The notes under the pieces are model-generated. The model worked only from the letters and a program-made list of their open reading frames with translations. It had not been told where the DNA came from and searched no databases. The position numbers were made by a program, and so were the translations under genes. DNA of 64,000 bases from Bacteroides intestinalis. GTDB taxonomy: Bacteria > Bacteroidota > Bacteroidia > Bacteroidales > Bacteroidaceae. Positions 8,129 to 16,110 of the stretch are shown here, piece after piece; the stretch's first letter is position 1, and each line of letters opens with the position of its first letter. The DNA is taken from contig NZ_CABJDN010000011.1 of NCBI RefSeq assembly GCF_902364365.1, forward strand, positions 62,001 to 126,000. Direction: 5' to 3'.

Positions 8129-11128
8129 ATGCAAAACAAAGGATTTGTAAAGGTTTTTGCAATTTTGCTCACACTGGTGTGTGTGTTCTACCTTTCCTTC
8201 TCTTTTGTGACTCGCCATTATAACAATAAGGCAAAAGAGTACGCAAAAGGCGATCTGAAGTTAGAGCAGGACTACCTGGATTCTCTGTCAAACGAGAAAG
8301 TGTGGTTCGGCAATTGGACACTGAAACAGTGTCGCGAGATGGAGATCAGTTTAGGTTTGGACTTAAAGGGTGGTATGAACGTTATCCTTGAAGTTTCTGT
8401 TCCCGATGTAATCAAAGCATTGGCGGACAATAAAACCGACGAAGCATTCAACCAAGCATTGGCAACTGCCGCCAAACAGGCTATTAGCAGCCAGGATGAC
8501 GTCATTACCCTGTTTGTGAGAGAGTATCACAGAATAGCTCCGGATGCACGTCTTTCTGAACTTTTCGCCACTCAACAGTTAAAAGACAAAGTTAACCAAA
8601 AGACTCCCGACGCTGAAGTAGAAAAAGTACTGCGCTCGGAAGTAAAAGCCGCAGTTGATAACTCATACAATGTACTCCGTACTCGTATCGACCGCTTTGG
8701 TGTGGTTCAGCCCAACATTCAGAGTCTGGAAGACAAGATGGGACGTATCATGGTGGAACTTCCGGGTATCAAAGAGCCAGAGCGTGTAAGAAAATTACTA
8801 CAAGGCTCTGCTAATCTGGAGTTTTGGGAAACATACAACGCAAAGGATGTTGCACCTTATCTGCAAGCTGCCGATAACAAACTGCGCAGCATTTTAGCTA
8901 ATGAAGCACCGGCTGACAGTGTAGCCGTTGACAGCACTGCTGCTCCGGTTGTGGCACAAGCTACCAGCACTGCCGATAGTCTTGCTGCAGCATTGAAAGG
9001 TGAAAGCAAAACACAATCTGTCGATCTTGCACAAATCAAGAAAGAACATCCGTTGCTGGCTGTTCTGCAAATTAACTCCAGCGGACAAGGCCCCGTTGTA
9101 GCTTATGCTAATTATAAGGATACAGCTGATATCAACAGATATCTTTCTATGAAAGAAATCCAGTCTGAACTTCCGAAAGATCTCCGTCTGAAATGGGGTG
9201 TCTCTGCTTATGAATACGATCCTAAAGGACAGACTTTCGAACTTTACGCTATTCGTTCAACCGAACGTAACGGACGTGCTCCGTTGGAAGGTGACGTTGT
9301 GGTAAGCGCTAAAGACGAATACGATCAATTTGGTAAACCTGCTGTAAGTATGTCTATGAACACAGACGGTTCACGTCGCTGGGCTCAGTTGACTAAGCAA
9401 AACATTGGTAAGAGCATCGCTATCGTATTGGATGGTTATGTATATTCTGCACCGAATGTAAATACTGAAATTACAGGTGGTAACTCACAAATTACCGGTC
9501 ACTTCACTCCTGAGCAAGCAAAAGACTTAGCGAACGTATTGAAGTCAGGTAAGATGCCGGCTCCTGCACGTATCGTTCAGGAAGATATCGTAGGTCCGTC
9601 TTTGGGACAAGCTTCTATCAACGCCGGTGTATTCTCATTCATCGTTGCATTGATTCTGTTGATGGTTTATATGTGCACTATGTACGGTTTCATCCCGGGT
9701 ATGGTTGCCAATGGTGCACTGGTATTGAACATGTTCTTTACATTGGGTATCCTCTCATCCTTCCAGGCGGCCTTGACAATGTCCGGTATTGCCGGTATGG
9801 TGTTGGCACTGGGTATGGCCGTGGATGCTAACGTATTGATTTACGAACGTACTAAAGAAGAATTGCGTGCAGGCAAGGGTGTGAAAAAGGCTCTTGCAGA
9901 CGGTTATTCAAATGCATTCTCAGCTATCTTCGACTCTAACTTAACTTCTATTATTACAGGTGTAATCCTGTTCAACTTCGGTACAGGTCCTATCCGTGGT
10001 TTCGCCACGACTTTGATTATCGGTATCTTGATTTCATTCTTTACCGCTGTGTTTATGACACGTTTGGTTTATGAGTACTTCATGAATAAAGATAAATGGT
10101 TGAACCTGACCTTCTCTTCTAAGATCTCCAAGAACTTGATGGCGAATGTACATTTTGACTTCATGGGTGGCAACAAGAAGTGGTTGACAATTACAGGTGT
10201 TATTCTTGTAATCTGTATCGGTTCACTCTTTGTACGCGGCCTAAGCCAAAGTATCGACTTCACAGGTGGACGTAACTTCAAGGTACAATTTGAGAATGCG
10301 GTAGAACCAGAACAAGTACGCGAGTTAATCTCCAGTAAATTTGGTGACGCTAACGTTAGTGTAATCGCTATCGGTACAGATAAGAAAACTGTACGTATCA
10401 GTACAAACTATCGTATTGAAGAAGACGGTAACAATGTTGACTCTGAAATAGAAGCATATCTCTATGAGACATTGAAGCCCGTATTAACGCAAAACATTAC
10501 TCTGGAAACATTTATCGATCGTGAAAACCATACTGGTGGTAGTATCGTCAGCTCACAGAAAGTAGGTCCGAGTATTGCAGATGATATCAAGACTTCGGCT
10601 ATGTGGTCTGTAGTGCTTGCTTTGATTGCTATTGGTCTGTACATCTTGATTCGTTTCCGTAACATTGCATATAGTGTAGGTTCTGTAGCTGCACTGACAA
10701 GTGATACATTGATGATCCTGGGTGCTTATTCTCTCTGCTGGGGCTGGATGCCATTCTCACTGGAAATTGACCAAACATTCATCGGTGCTATTCTGACAGC
10801 TATCGGTTACTCTATCAATGACAAGGTGGTAATCTTCGACCGTGTACGTGAGTTCTTCGGCTTGTATCCGAAACGTGACAGAAAACAACTGTTCAACGAC
10901 TCATTGAATACAACTCTGGCACGTACTATCAATACTTCATTGAGTACATTGATTGTGTTGCTGTGTATCTTCATCCTTGGTGGTGATTCTATCCGCAGCT
11001 TCGCATTCGCAATGATTCTCGGTGTTGTAATTGGTACATTGTCTTCTTTGTTCGTTGCATCTCCTATCGCATACATGATGTTGAAGAACAAAAAAATAGC
11101 TGAACCGGCTGCTGAAGTAGCTAAATAA
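8129..11128 (+). CDS. secDF: Protein translocase subunit SecDF (fused)
   Basis: 999 residues, a single-chain fusion of SecD and SecF. SecD: first membrane helix about 8-28, the conserved LGLDLKGGM near 74-82, a large periplasmic P1 domain, then the GPSLG motif near 489 and five more helices. SecF: begins near 674 with the FDFMGG segment and a first helix, includes the SIDFTGG motif, and ends with five helices. The protein uses the proton gradient to pull secreted proteins through SecYEG on the periplasmic side. The P1 region carries an Ala/Ser/Asp/Val-rich stretch (about 255-300, including NEAPADSVAVDSTAAPVVAQ) that looks like a flexible insertion. The gene has its own promoter and terminator. 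Confidence 0.97.
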   Translation: MQNKGFVKVFAILLTLVCVFYLSFSFVTRHYNNKAKEYAKGDLKLEQDYLDSLSNEKVWFGNWTLKQCREMEISLGLDLKGGMNVILEVSVPDVIKALADNKTDEAFNQALATAAKQAISSQDDVITLFVREYHRIAPDARLSELFATQQLKDKVNQKTPDAEVEKVLRSEVKAAVDNSYNVLRTRIDRFGVVQPNIQSLEDKMGRIMVELPGIKEPERVRKLLQGSANLEFWETYNAKDVAPYLQAADNKLRSILANEAPADSVAVDSTAAPVVAQATSTADSLAAALKGESKTQSVDLAQIKKEHPLLAVLQINSSGQGPVVAYANYKDTADINRYLSMKEIQSELPKDLRLKWGVSAYEYDPKGQTFELYAIRSTERNGRAPLEGDVVVSAKDEYDQFGKPAVSMSMNTDGSRRWAQLTKQNIGKSIAIVLDGYVYSAPNVNTEITGGNSQITGHFTPEQAKDLANVLKSGKMPAPARIVQEDIVGPSLGQASINAGVFSFIVALILLMVYMCTMYGFIPGMVANGALVLNMFFTLGILSSFQAALTMSGIAGMVLALGMAVDANVLIYERTKEELRAGKGVKKALADGYSNAFSAIFDSNLTSIITGVILFNFGTGPIRGFATTLIIGILISFFTAVFMTRLVYEYFMNKDKWLNLTFSSKISKNLMANVHFDFMGGNKKWLTITGVILVICIGSLFVRGLSQSIDFTGGRNFKVQFENAVEPEQVRELISSKFGDANVSVIAIGTDKKTVRISTNYRIEEDGNNVDSEIEAYLYETLKPVLTQNITLETFIDRENHTGGSIVSSQKVGPSIADDIKTSAMWSVVLALIAIGLYILIRFRNIAYSVGSVAALTSDTLMILGAYSLCWGWMPFSLEIDQTFIGAILTAIGYSINDKVVIFDRVREFFGLYPKRDRKQLFNDSLNTTLARTINTSLSTLIVLLCIFILGGDSIRSFAFAMILGVVIGTLSSLFVASPIAYMMLKNKKIAEPAAEVAK

Positions 11129-11149
11129 GGACTATACAAGTTAACGATA

Positions 11150-11186
11150 AAAAAGGGAAGTCGATTCGTTCGACTTCCCTTTTTGT
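11150..11186 (+). terminator. secDF terminator
   Basis: Stem GGGAAGTCGA (11155-11164) with TCGACTTCCC (11170-11179), extended by A/T pairs, with a 5-base loop and a T run after it. The A run on the other side could also serve the tRNA gene on the minus strand. Confidence 0.88.
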
Positions 11187-11190
11187 TTTG

Positions 11191-11262
11191 TAGTCCCGAG
11201 GGGAATCGAACCCCTATCTAAAGTTTAGGAAACTTCTATTCTATCCGTTGAACTACAGGACC
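11191..11262 (-). tRNA. tRNA-Arg (anticodon CCT)
   Basis: On the minus strand, 72 bases fold as a cloverleaf: acceptor GGTCCTG paired with CGGGACT, discriminator A, T-arm GGGGTTCGATTCCCC, and an anticodon stem GAAGT/ACTTT around the loop TTCCTAA. The anticodon at positions 34-36 is CCT, which reads AGG arginine codons. CCA is not encoded, as is common in Bacteroides. The gene stands alone. Confidence 0.95.
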
Positions 11263-11279
11263 AGCAACATTTGCGGTTG

Positions 11280-11309
11280 CAAAGATAAGGCATTCTCTCG
11301 ATTTTACAA
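11280..11309 (-). promoter_or_regulatory. Promoter of tRNA-Arg
   Basis: On the minus strand, TTG (11309-11307), 19 bases, then TATCTTTG (11287-11280). The predicted start is about 10 bases before the mature tRNA end. Confidence 0.7.
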
Positions 11310-11711
11310 GGCCGGACAGATCTTTTATCGAGAAGTCAAGAAAATACAGTCAACACAAGATTTTATCAAAGTGTAAAGTCAAATCTGCTTCATGCCGCAT
11401 TTATTTAGGCAATACATCTTACATTTAGTCAATACACACATTACTAAAACAAATGATAATATGCAACTTTTATACCTCCAAGTCAGACACATAGTCAGAG
11501 TTTTGTTCACTCCAAATATCAAAAAACACTCATTTCTCAATTCTTTTAGTACACAATCACAGATTAACTCGAAAAGATTTTGCCAAGTCGCATAACTTTC
11601 CGACATTTGCAAACGCGCCTATAAAAAGCGTAGTACTTTTTGTAAGTACCCCAACCAACATGAGAACAGATTTTAAGTGATCCTATAAATTAATCATAGT
11701 AATACGAAATT
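11310..11711. other. Gene-free stretch before korA
   Basis: About 400 AT-rich bases. No reading frame here looks coding. The only structure seen near korA is GTACTT-TTTGT-AAGTAC at 11633-11649, a short hairpin overlapping a weak -7-like TACTTTTTG. It may mark the korA promoter or an operator. Confidence 0.45.
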
Positions 11712-13559
11712 ATGGCAAACGACATGATGGTAAAAGAACTGGATCAAGTGGTAGTCCGCTTTTCCGGAGACTCCGGCGATGGTATGCAGCTCGCCGGCAA
11801 CATCTTTTCAACAGTATCGGCTACGGTGGGAAATGACATCAGTACTTTCCCCGACTATCCCGCAGATATCCGCGCACCGCAAGGCTCTCTGACCGGCGTA
11901 TCAGGTTTCCAGGTACACATCGGCGCCAGCAAAGTATTCACCCCGGGTGATAAATGCGACGTATTGGTAGCTATGAATGCTGCCGCATTGAAAACACAGT
12001 ACAAGTTTGCTAAGTCTACTGCTTGCATCATTATCGACACAGACTGTTTCCAAGCTTCCGATTTACAGAAAGCCGCTTTCAAGACTGACAATCCTATCGA
12101 AGAAATGGGTATCAAGCAAGATGTTATTGCTGCTCCTATTTCTCAAATGGTGAAAGACTGTCTGGCAGAAACAGGTATGGACAACAAAACAATGCTGAAA
12201 TGCCGCAACATGTTCGCTCTCGGCCTGGTATGCTGGTTGTTCAATCGTGATCTGAAGATTGCAGAAGATTTCCTTAGAGAAAAGTTTGCAAAAAAGCCGG
12301 AAATAGCAGAAGCCAACATCAAAGTGATTCACGCCGGCTACAACTATGGTCACAATACGCACGCTTCCGTAGCACATACTTATAAAATAGAAAGTAAGAT
12401 AAAGACGCCCGGAATATACATGGATATCATGGGCAACAAAGCTACAGCCTACGGTTTCATTGCTGCTGCTGAAAAAGCAGGTCTAAAGTTATTCCTCGGG
12501 TCTTACCCCATCACTCCGGCTACGGACGTATTACATGAACTCTCCAAACATAAATCCTTAGGTGTCATTACCGTTCAGTGCGAAGATGAGATTTCCGGTT
12601 GTGCTACGGCTATCGGTGCTTCTTTTGCAGGTGCATTGGCTGTGACTACCACTTCCGGTCCGGGTATCTGCCTGAAATCAGAGGCTATGAACCTGGCAGT
12701 GATTACAGAACTTCCTCTGGTTGTTCTGGACGTACAGCGCGGTGGCCCTTCCACAGGTTTGCCGACTAAATCGGAACAAACGGACTTGTTGCAGGCTTTA
12801 TTTGGCCGTAACGGTGAGAGCCCAATGCCGGTTATTGCTGCAACCTCACCGACAAACTGCTTCGATGCAGCCTATGCAGCTTGTAAGATGGCTTTGGAAC
12901 ACATGACTCCGGTGGTTCTGTTGACAGACGGTTTCGTAGCCAACGGTTCCGGTGCATGGAAGCTGCCGAATCTGGATACATATCCTGAAATCAAACCTCA
13001 GTATGTTACTCCTGAAATGAAGGATAACTATACTCCCTATAAACGCAATCCTGAAAACCAAGTACGTTACTGGGCTGTTCCGGGACAAGAAGGCTATACT
13101 CATATTCTCGGTGGTCTGGAAAAAGACAGCAACACTGGTGCTATCTCTACCGATCCTGAAAACCACAATCTGATGTGCCACCTACGTGCAGAAAAAGTTG
13201 CAAAGATTGCTGTACCTGATGTAGAAGTACAAGGCTGTGCAGATGATGCAGACCTGCTGATTGTAGGTTTTGGCGGTACTTACGGACATTTGTATTCTGC
13301 TATGGAAGAGATGAACAAAGTCGGACAAAAAGTAGCTTTAGCTCACTTCTCTTATATCAATCCGCTGCCTAAAAATACGGCTGAGGTATTGAAGAAATAC
13401 AAGAAAGTGGTAGTTGCCGAACAGAACTTGGGACAATTTGCCGGTTATCTCCGTATGAAGGTAGATAATTTCACTCCGTATCAATTCAATGAAGTCAAGG
13501 GACAGCCGTTCGTAGTAAGCGAATTGGTGGCTGCCTTCACCGAGATTTTAAATAAATAA
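11712..13559 (+). CDS. korA: 2-oxoacid:ferredoxin oxidoreductase, fused gamma-alpha subunit (KorA type)
   Basis: 615 residues. The N-terminal gamma domain (about 8-190) has the FSGDSGDGMQLAGN motif. The alpha pyrimidine-binding domain starts near 235 and includes SYPITPATD, the QCEDEISGCATAIGASFAG segment and TTSGPG, with the C-terminal swivel domain ending the protein. With the beta subunit it oxidatively decarboxylates a 2-oxoacid to an acyl-CoA and reduces ferredoxin in the cytoplasm. 2-Oxoglutarate is the usual substrate for this two-gene layout, but pyruvate or branched oxoacids cannot be excluded from the sequence. korB follows after 24 bases. No ferredoxin-type delta subunit gene is adjacent. 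Confidence 0.92.
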   Translation: MANDMMVKELDQVVVRFSGDSGDGMQLAGNIFSTVSATVGNDISTFPDYPADIRAPQGSLTGVSGFQVHIGASKVFTPGDKCDVLVAMNAAALKTQYKFAKSTACIIIDTDCFQASDLQKAAFKTDNPIEEMGIKQDVIAAPISQMVKDCLAETGMDNKTMLKCRNMFALGLVCWLFNRDLKIAEDFLREKFAKKPEIAEANIKVIHAGYNYGHNTHASVAHTYKIESKIKTPGIYMDIMGNKATAYGFIAAAEKAGLKLFLGSYPITPATDVLHELSKHKSLGVITVQCEDEISGCATAIGASFAGALAVTTTSGPGICLKSEAMNLAVITELPLVVLDVQRGGPSTGLPTKSEQTDLLQALFGRNGESPMPVIAATSPTNCFDAAYAACKMALEHMTPVVLLTDGFVANGSGAWKLPNLDTYPEIKPQYVTPEMKDNYTPYKRNPENQVRYWAVPGQEGYTHILGGLEKDSNTGAISTDPENHNLMCHLRAEKVAKIAVPDVEVQGCADDADLLIVGFGGTYGHLYSAMEEMNKVGQKVALAHFSYINPLPKNTAEVLKKYKKVVVAEQNLGQFAGYLRMKVDNFTPYQFNEVKGQPFVVSELVAAFTEILNK

Positions 13560-13583
13560 TAACCCCGTAAAGTATCGAAAGAC

Positions 13584-14588
13584 ATGAGCGAATATACAGC
13601 TAAAGATTTCAAAAAAGGACAGCCTCGTTGGTGTCCGGGTTGCGGTGACCACTTCTTCTTGAATTCACTGCACAAAGCGTTGGCAGAAATCGGTGTTAAG
13701 CCTTGGGAAACTGCCGTTATTTCGGGTATCGGTTGCTCCAGCCGTCTACCTTATTATATGAATACGTATGCGATGCAGACTATCCACGGACGTGCTGCCG
13801 CCATCTCTACCGGATGTAAAGTAACCAATCCTAACCTGAGCGTTTGGCAGGTTTCAGGTGATGGTGACGGTCTGGCTATCGGTGGTAACCACTTTATCCA
13901 TGCTATCCGTCGCAATATAGATATCAACATTCTGTTGCTGAACAACCGCATCTACGGTCTGACAAAAGGACAATATTCTCCGACTTCTCCCCGTGGCTTC
14001 GTCAGCAAATCCTCTCCTTATGGTACGGTAGAAGATCCGTTCCACCCAGCTGAACTCTGCTTTGGTGCCCGTGGACGTTTCTTTGCACGTTGTGTAGCTA
14101 CGGATGGTCCCGGCACAGGAGAAGTTCTGAAGGCTGCTGCTAATCATAAAGGAACTGCTGTGTGTGAGATTTTGCAACACTGCGTTATCTTCAATGACGG
14201 AACCTACGACTCTGTATACAACAAAGACGGACGTGCCAAGAATGCCATCTACCTGGAACACGGTAAGCCAATGCTTTTCGGTGAGAACAAAGAGTTTGGC
14301 TTGATGCAGGAAGGCTTCGGACTGAAAGTTGTGAAGTTAGGCGAGAACGGTATCACAGAAAAGGATATCCTCGTTCATGATGCACACTGCATGGATAATA
14401 CATTGCAACTGAAATTGGCTCTGATGGAAGGTCCTGACTTCCCGGTTGCTCTCGGTGTAATCCGTGACGTGGAAGCTCCGACTTATGACGATGCTGTAAT
14501 GGAACAGATTGAAGAAGTATCGGCAAAGAAGAAGTACCATAACTTCAAGGAACTGTTGATGACGAATGATATTTGGGAAGTAAAGTAA
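13584..14588 (+). CDS. korB: 2-oxoacid:ferredoxin oxidoreductase, beta subunit (KorB type)
   Basis: 334 residues. The N-terminal WCPGCGDH motif supplies Cys17 and Cys20, and Cys51 in SGIGCSSR is a further likely [4Fe-4S] ligand. The thiamine diphosphate motif runs from GDGDGLAIGG to LLNNRIYGLTKGQ. This subunit binds TPP and the cluster and works with KorA, 24 bases upstream, as one enzyme. The sequence after CPGCGDH and the absence of a long C-terminal extension fit KorB rather than a one-chain pyruvate:ferredoxin oxidoreductase. Confidence 0.93.
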   Translation: MSEYTAKDFKKGQPRWCPGCGDHFFLNSLHKALAEIGVKPWETAVISGIGCSSRLPYYMNTYAMQTIHGRAAAISTGCKVTNPNLSVWQVSGDGDGLAIGGNHFIHAIRRNIDINILLLNNRIYGLTKGQYSPTSPRGFVSKSSPYGTVEDPFHPAELCFGARGRFFARCVATDGPGTGEVLKAAANHKGTAVCEILQHCVIFNDGTYDSVYNKDGRAKNAIYLEHGKPMLFGENKEFGLMQEGFGLKVVKLGENGITEKDILVHDAHCMDNTLQLKLALMEGPDFPVALGVIRDVEAPTYDDAVMEQIEEVSAKKKYHNFKELLMTNDIWEVK

Positions 14589-14612
14589 GCGAATACACTA
14601 TTCCTTTTCGAC

Positions 14613-14661
14613 AAAAGCCTCATTACCGCTACTATTATATAGTACGGTAATGAGGCTTTTT
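14613..14661 (+). terminator. korAB terminator
   Basis: Perfect 16-bp stem (14613-14628 with 14645-14660) containing GCCTCATTACC, with a T-rich end. Confidence 0.88.
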
Positions 14662-14676
14662 GGGAATAATGCAAAT

Positions 14677-14808
14677 GGTAACTTTGTTCACTCCACACGG
14701 TAACTCCATTTACATGCCAAGGTAAAGACCGTTACACGCCAAGGTAAAGGTCGTTACAATAAGGGGTAAAGGCCGTTACATACGGCGGTAAATTCTTTTA
14801 CATCTTAT
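14677..14808. repeat. Six-unit 22-bp tandem array with internal dyads
   Basis: Six units of exactly 22 bases start at 14677, 14699, 14721, 14743, 14765 and 14787. All begin GGTAA. Each holds a dyad of the form GTAA-N6-TTAC (the first ends TCAC), such as GTAAAGGCCGTTAC. The middle units are most alike and the outer ones are degenerate. The array lies in the non-coding gap after the korAB terminator and before the lipoprotein promoter. The period is close to two helical turns. Its function is unknown. Confidence 0.85.
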
Positions 14809-14940
14809 GATAAGCATTCGGTAAATACTATTAGCTGATTATCAACAAACTAACAAGAAAGTCATCAGCAACCTTTGATTCACATCTTTTCCGCAAAGAA
14901 TCAATTCCGTCAACAGATAATCCCAAATATCATATACAAT

Positions 14941-14972
14941 TTTGGGATTTAAACTTTAAAAGCCTATATTTG
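14941..14972 (+). promoter_or_regulatory. Promoter of the 14990 lipoprotein
   Basis: TTTG (14941-14944), 20 bases, then TATATTTG (14965-14972); the ATG is 18 bases further on. This is among the best matches in the window. Confidence 0.78.
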
Positions 14973-14989
14973 CCCTAAAATAAAGCAAG

Positions 14990-15859
14990 ATGAAAACAAA
15001 ACACTTATTCTGGATATTCCTGTTAATATCCGTAATCAGCTTCACGAGCTGTGATGACGACAAATCAGAGAACAACACTCCAACACCGTTCCGGATTGAT
15101 AAGCAATCTTACGAAGTCATGCAGGGTGGATACGTTCATATATATATCAATAATGGCAGCGGTAAGATAGATTTCTCGATAGGAAACCCTCAGATAATTA
15201 GCGCCAGCTATCAGGAAGGCACATCCGACAATAGCTGTTTAGGAATCATCCGTATAGAGGGGAAACAAAAAGGAGAAACAAAAATCACCCTTACAGACCC
15301 GGTAACACATGAAACGGAAATCCTGCAAGTGAAAGTAATTGACCGCTATCTGGTATATGCCATAGAAGAGAGCAATCATCCCGCACTAAAATCGGGAATC
15401 GTGATGTATTTAGTCAATAATGAAAAGCGAGAGTGCTATTTCTTCCCTTACGCTGATTCAAAGCACAAAGTTTCGGATCACCTCATTGCCAAAGGTACCT
15501 ACAGCTTCTCGTCAAAAACAGAACATGCCACGGAAGTTTCATCTTCTACTGATGCCATACCTTATCTCACATTGAGCTATCCGGCCGATGCAAAAGGAAA
15601 CTTTACAGATGCAACAATTCCGCCCACACCGCATGATTTCAAGTTTGAAATGGAAAACGGTACCACGAGCTATGTCGTACTTAACCTTATACAACGCTAT
15701 CTGGATGTAGATTGGAAAGAACTTACCCCCAAAGACGCTTCTACAAGAAGTGACATTATCATAAATCCTCTTTTGACAATGACGGTGGATGATACCGACT
15801 ATTCCATCACTGGGACATTCAACACCATTCCGGCAATTCCGGAAGGAATATTGGAATAG
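14990..15859 (+). CDS. Putative surface lipoprotein of unknown function
   Basis: 289 residues with a lipoprotein signal ending in SFTSC (Cys21) and followed by DDDKSE. Acidic residues at this place are known in Bacteroides as a surface-export signal, so the protein is probably outside the cell. Residues about 33-118 resemble a small beta-sandwich of the bacterial Ig-like type (YEVMQGGYVHIYI, then alternating strands and ITLTDP). The rest is beta-rich, with a segment starting LVYAIEESNHP, and has no recognised catalytic motif. The gene stands alone with its own promoter. I do not recognise the family and assign no function. Confidence 0.8.
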   Translation: MKTKHLFWIFLLISVISFTSCDDDKSENNTPTPFRIDKQSYEVMQGGYVHIYINNGSGKIDFSIGNPQIISASYQEGTSDNSCLGIIRIEGKQKGETKITLTDPVTHETEILQVKVIDRYLVYAIEESNHPALKSGIVMYLVNNEKRECYFFPYADSKHKVSDHLIAKGTYSFSSKTEHATEVSSSTDAIPYLTLSYPADAKGNFTDATIPPTPHDFKFEMENGTTSYVVLNLIQRYLDVDWKELTPKDASTRSDIIINPLLTMTVDDTDYSITGTFNTIPAIPEGILE

Positions 15860-15891
15860 CTGCGCCCTCAAAGATTTTTCTGCCCTTTCTC

Positions 15892-15921
15892 TTTGATAAT
15901 AAAAGAATTAGTGTATATTTG
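15892..15921 (+). promoter_or_regulatory. Promoter of the putA leader transcript
   Basis: TTTG (15892-15895), 18 bases, then TATATTTG (15914-15921). The predicted transcript start near 15927 gives putA a leader of about 184 bases, longer than most in this window. Confidence 0.7.
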
Positions 15922-15957
15922 CATCAGGCATACATTAACCTTTAACATCACTGTACT

Positions 15958-16062
15958 ATGGGTAGAAGATTAATCTTTGACCGGTTTTCGCAGCAAGCTC
16001 TCCAGACCTTGCACCGGTATCGTGCCGTAATGTTCAGTCCCACCCTTTATTCATGTTTTTAG
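15958..16062 (+). CDS. Possible 34-residue leader peptide upstream of putA
   Basis: A small frame starting ATG at 15958 and ending TAG at 16060-16062, lying wholly inside the putA leader and downstream of the promoter. It begins MGRRLIFDRFSQQ and has five Arg in 34 residues with only one Pro. Its last codons cover the 5' arm of a stem (16046-16058) whose 3' arm lies directly before the putA start. That placement suggests a regulatory leader ORF more than a working protein. The frame could also be chance; no conservation can be checked here. Confidence 0.4.
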   Translation: MGRRLIFDRFSQQALQTLHRYRAVMFSPTLYSCF

Positions 16063-16108
16063 TTCGCGAGTGATATTTATTTTCAGTCATTTACTAAACA
16101 TGAATAGA
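16046..16108 (+). promoter_or_regulatory. Stem that could block the putA ribosome-binding region
   Basis: Arms 16046-16058 and 16096-16108 pair over 13 bp (11 perfect, TATTCATGTTT with AAACATGAATA, plus one G-T and one further T-A pair), with a 37-base loop. The 3' arm ends two bases before the putA ATG at 16111, and the 5' arm lies inside the last codons of the leader ORF. A ribosome on the leader ORF would open the stem. Confidence 0.55.
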
Positions 16109-16110
16109 TT

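Noticed and set aside
11392..11595. Frames of about 67-77 codons on both strands between tRNA-Arg and korA
   Set aside because: No initiation signal and composition like the surrounding non-coding DNA.
13560..13583. Missing small subunit between korA and korB
   Set aside because: The gap is 24 bases, too short; the gamma domain is already fused to korA.
14677..14808. Considered as a CRISPR array
   Set aside because: Units join directly with no unique spacers, repeats are only 22 bp and diverged, and no cas genes are near. The same holds for 34978-35109.
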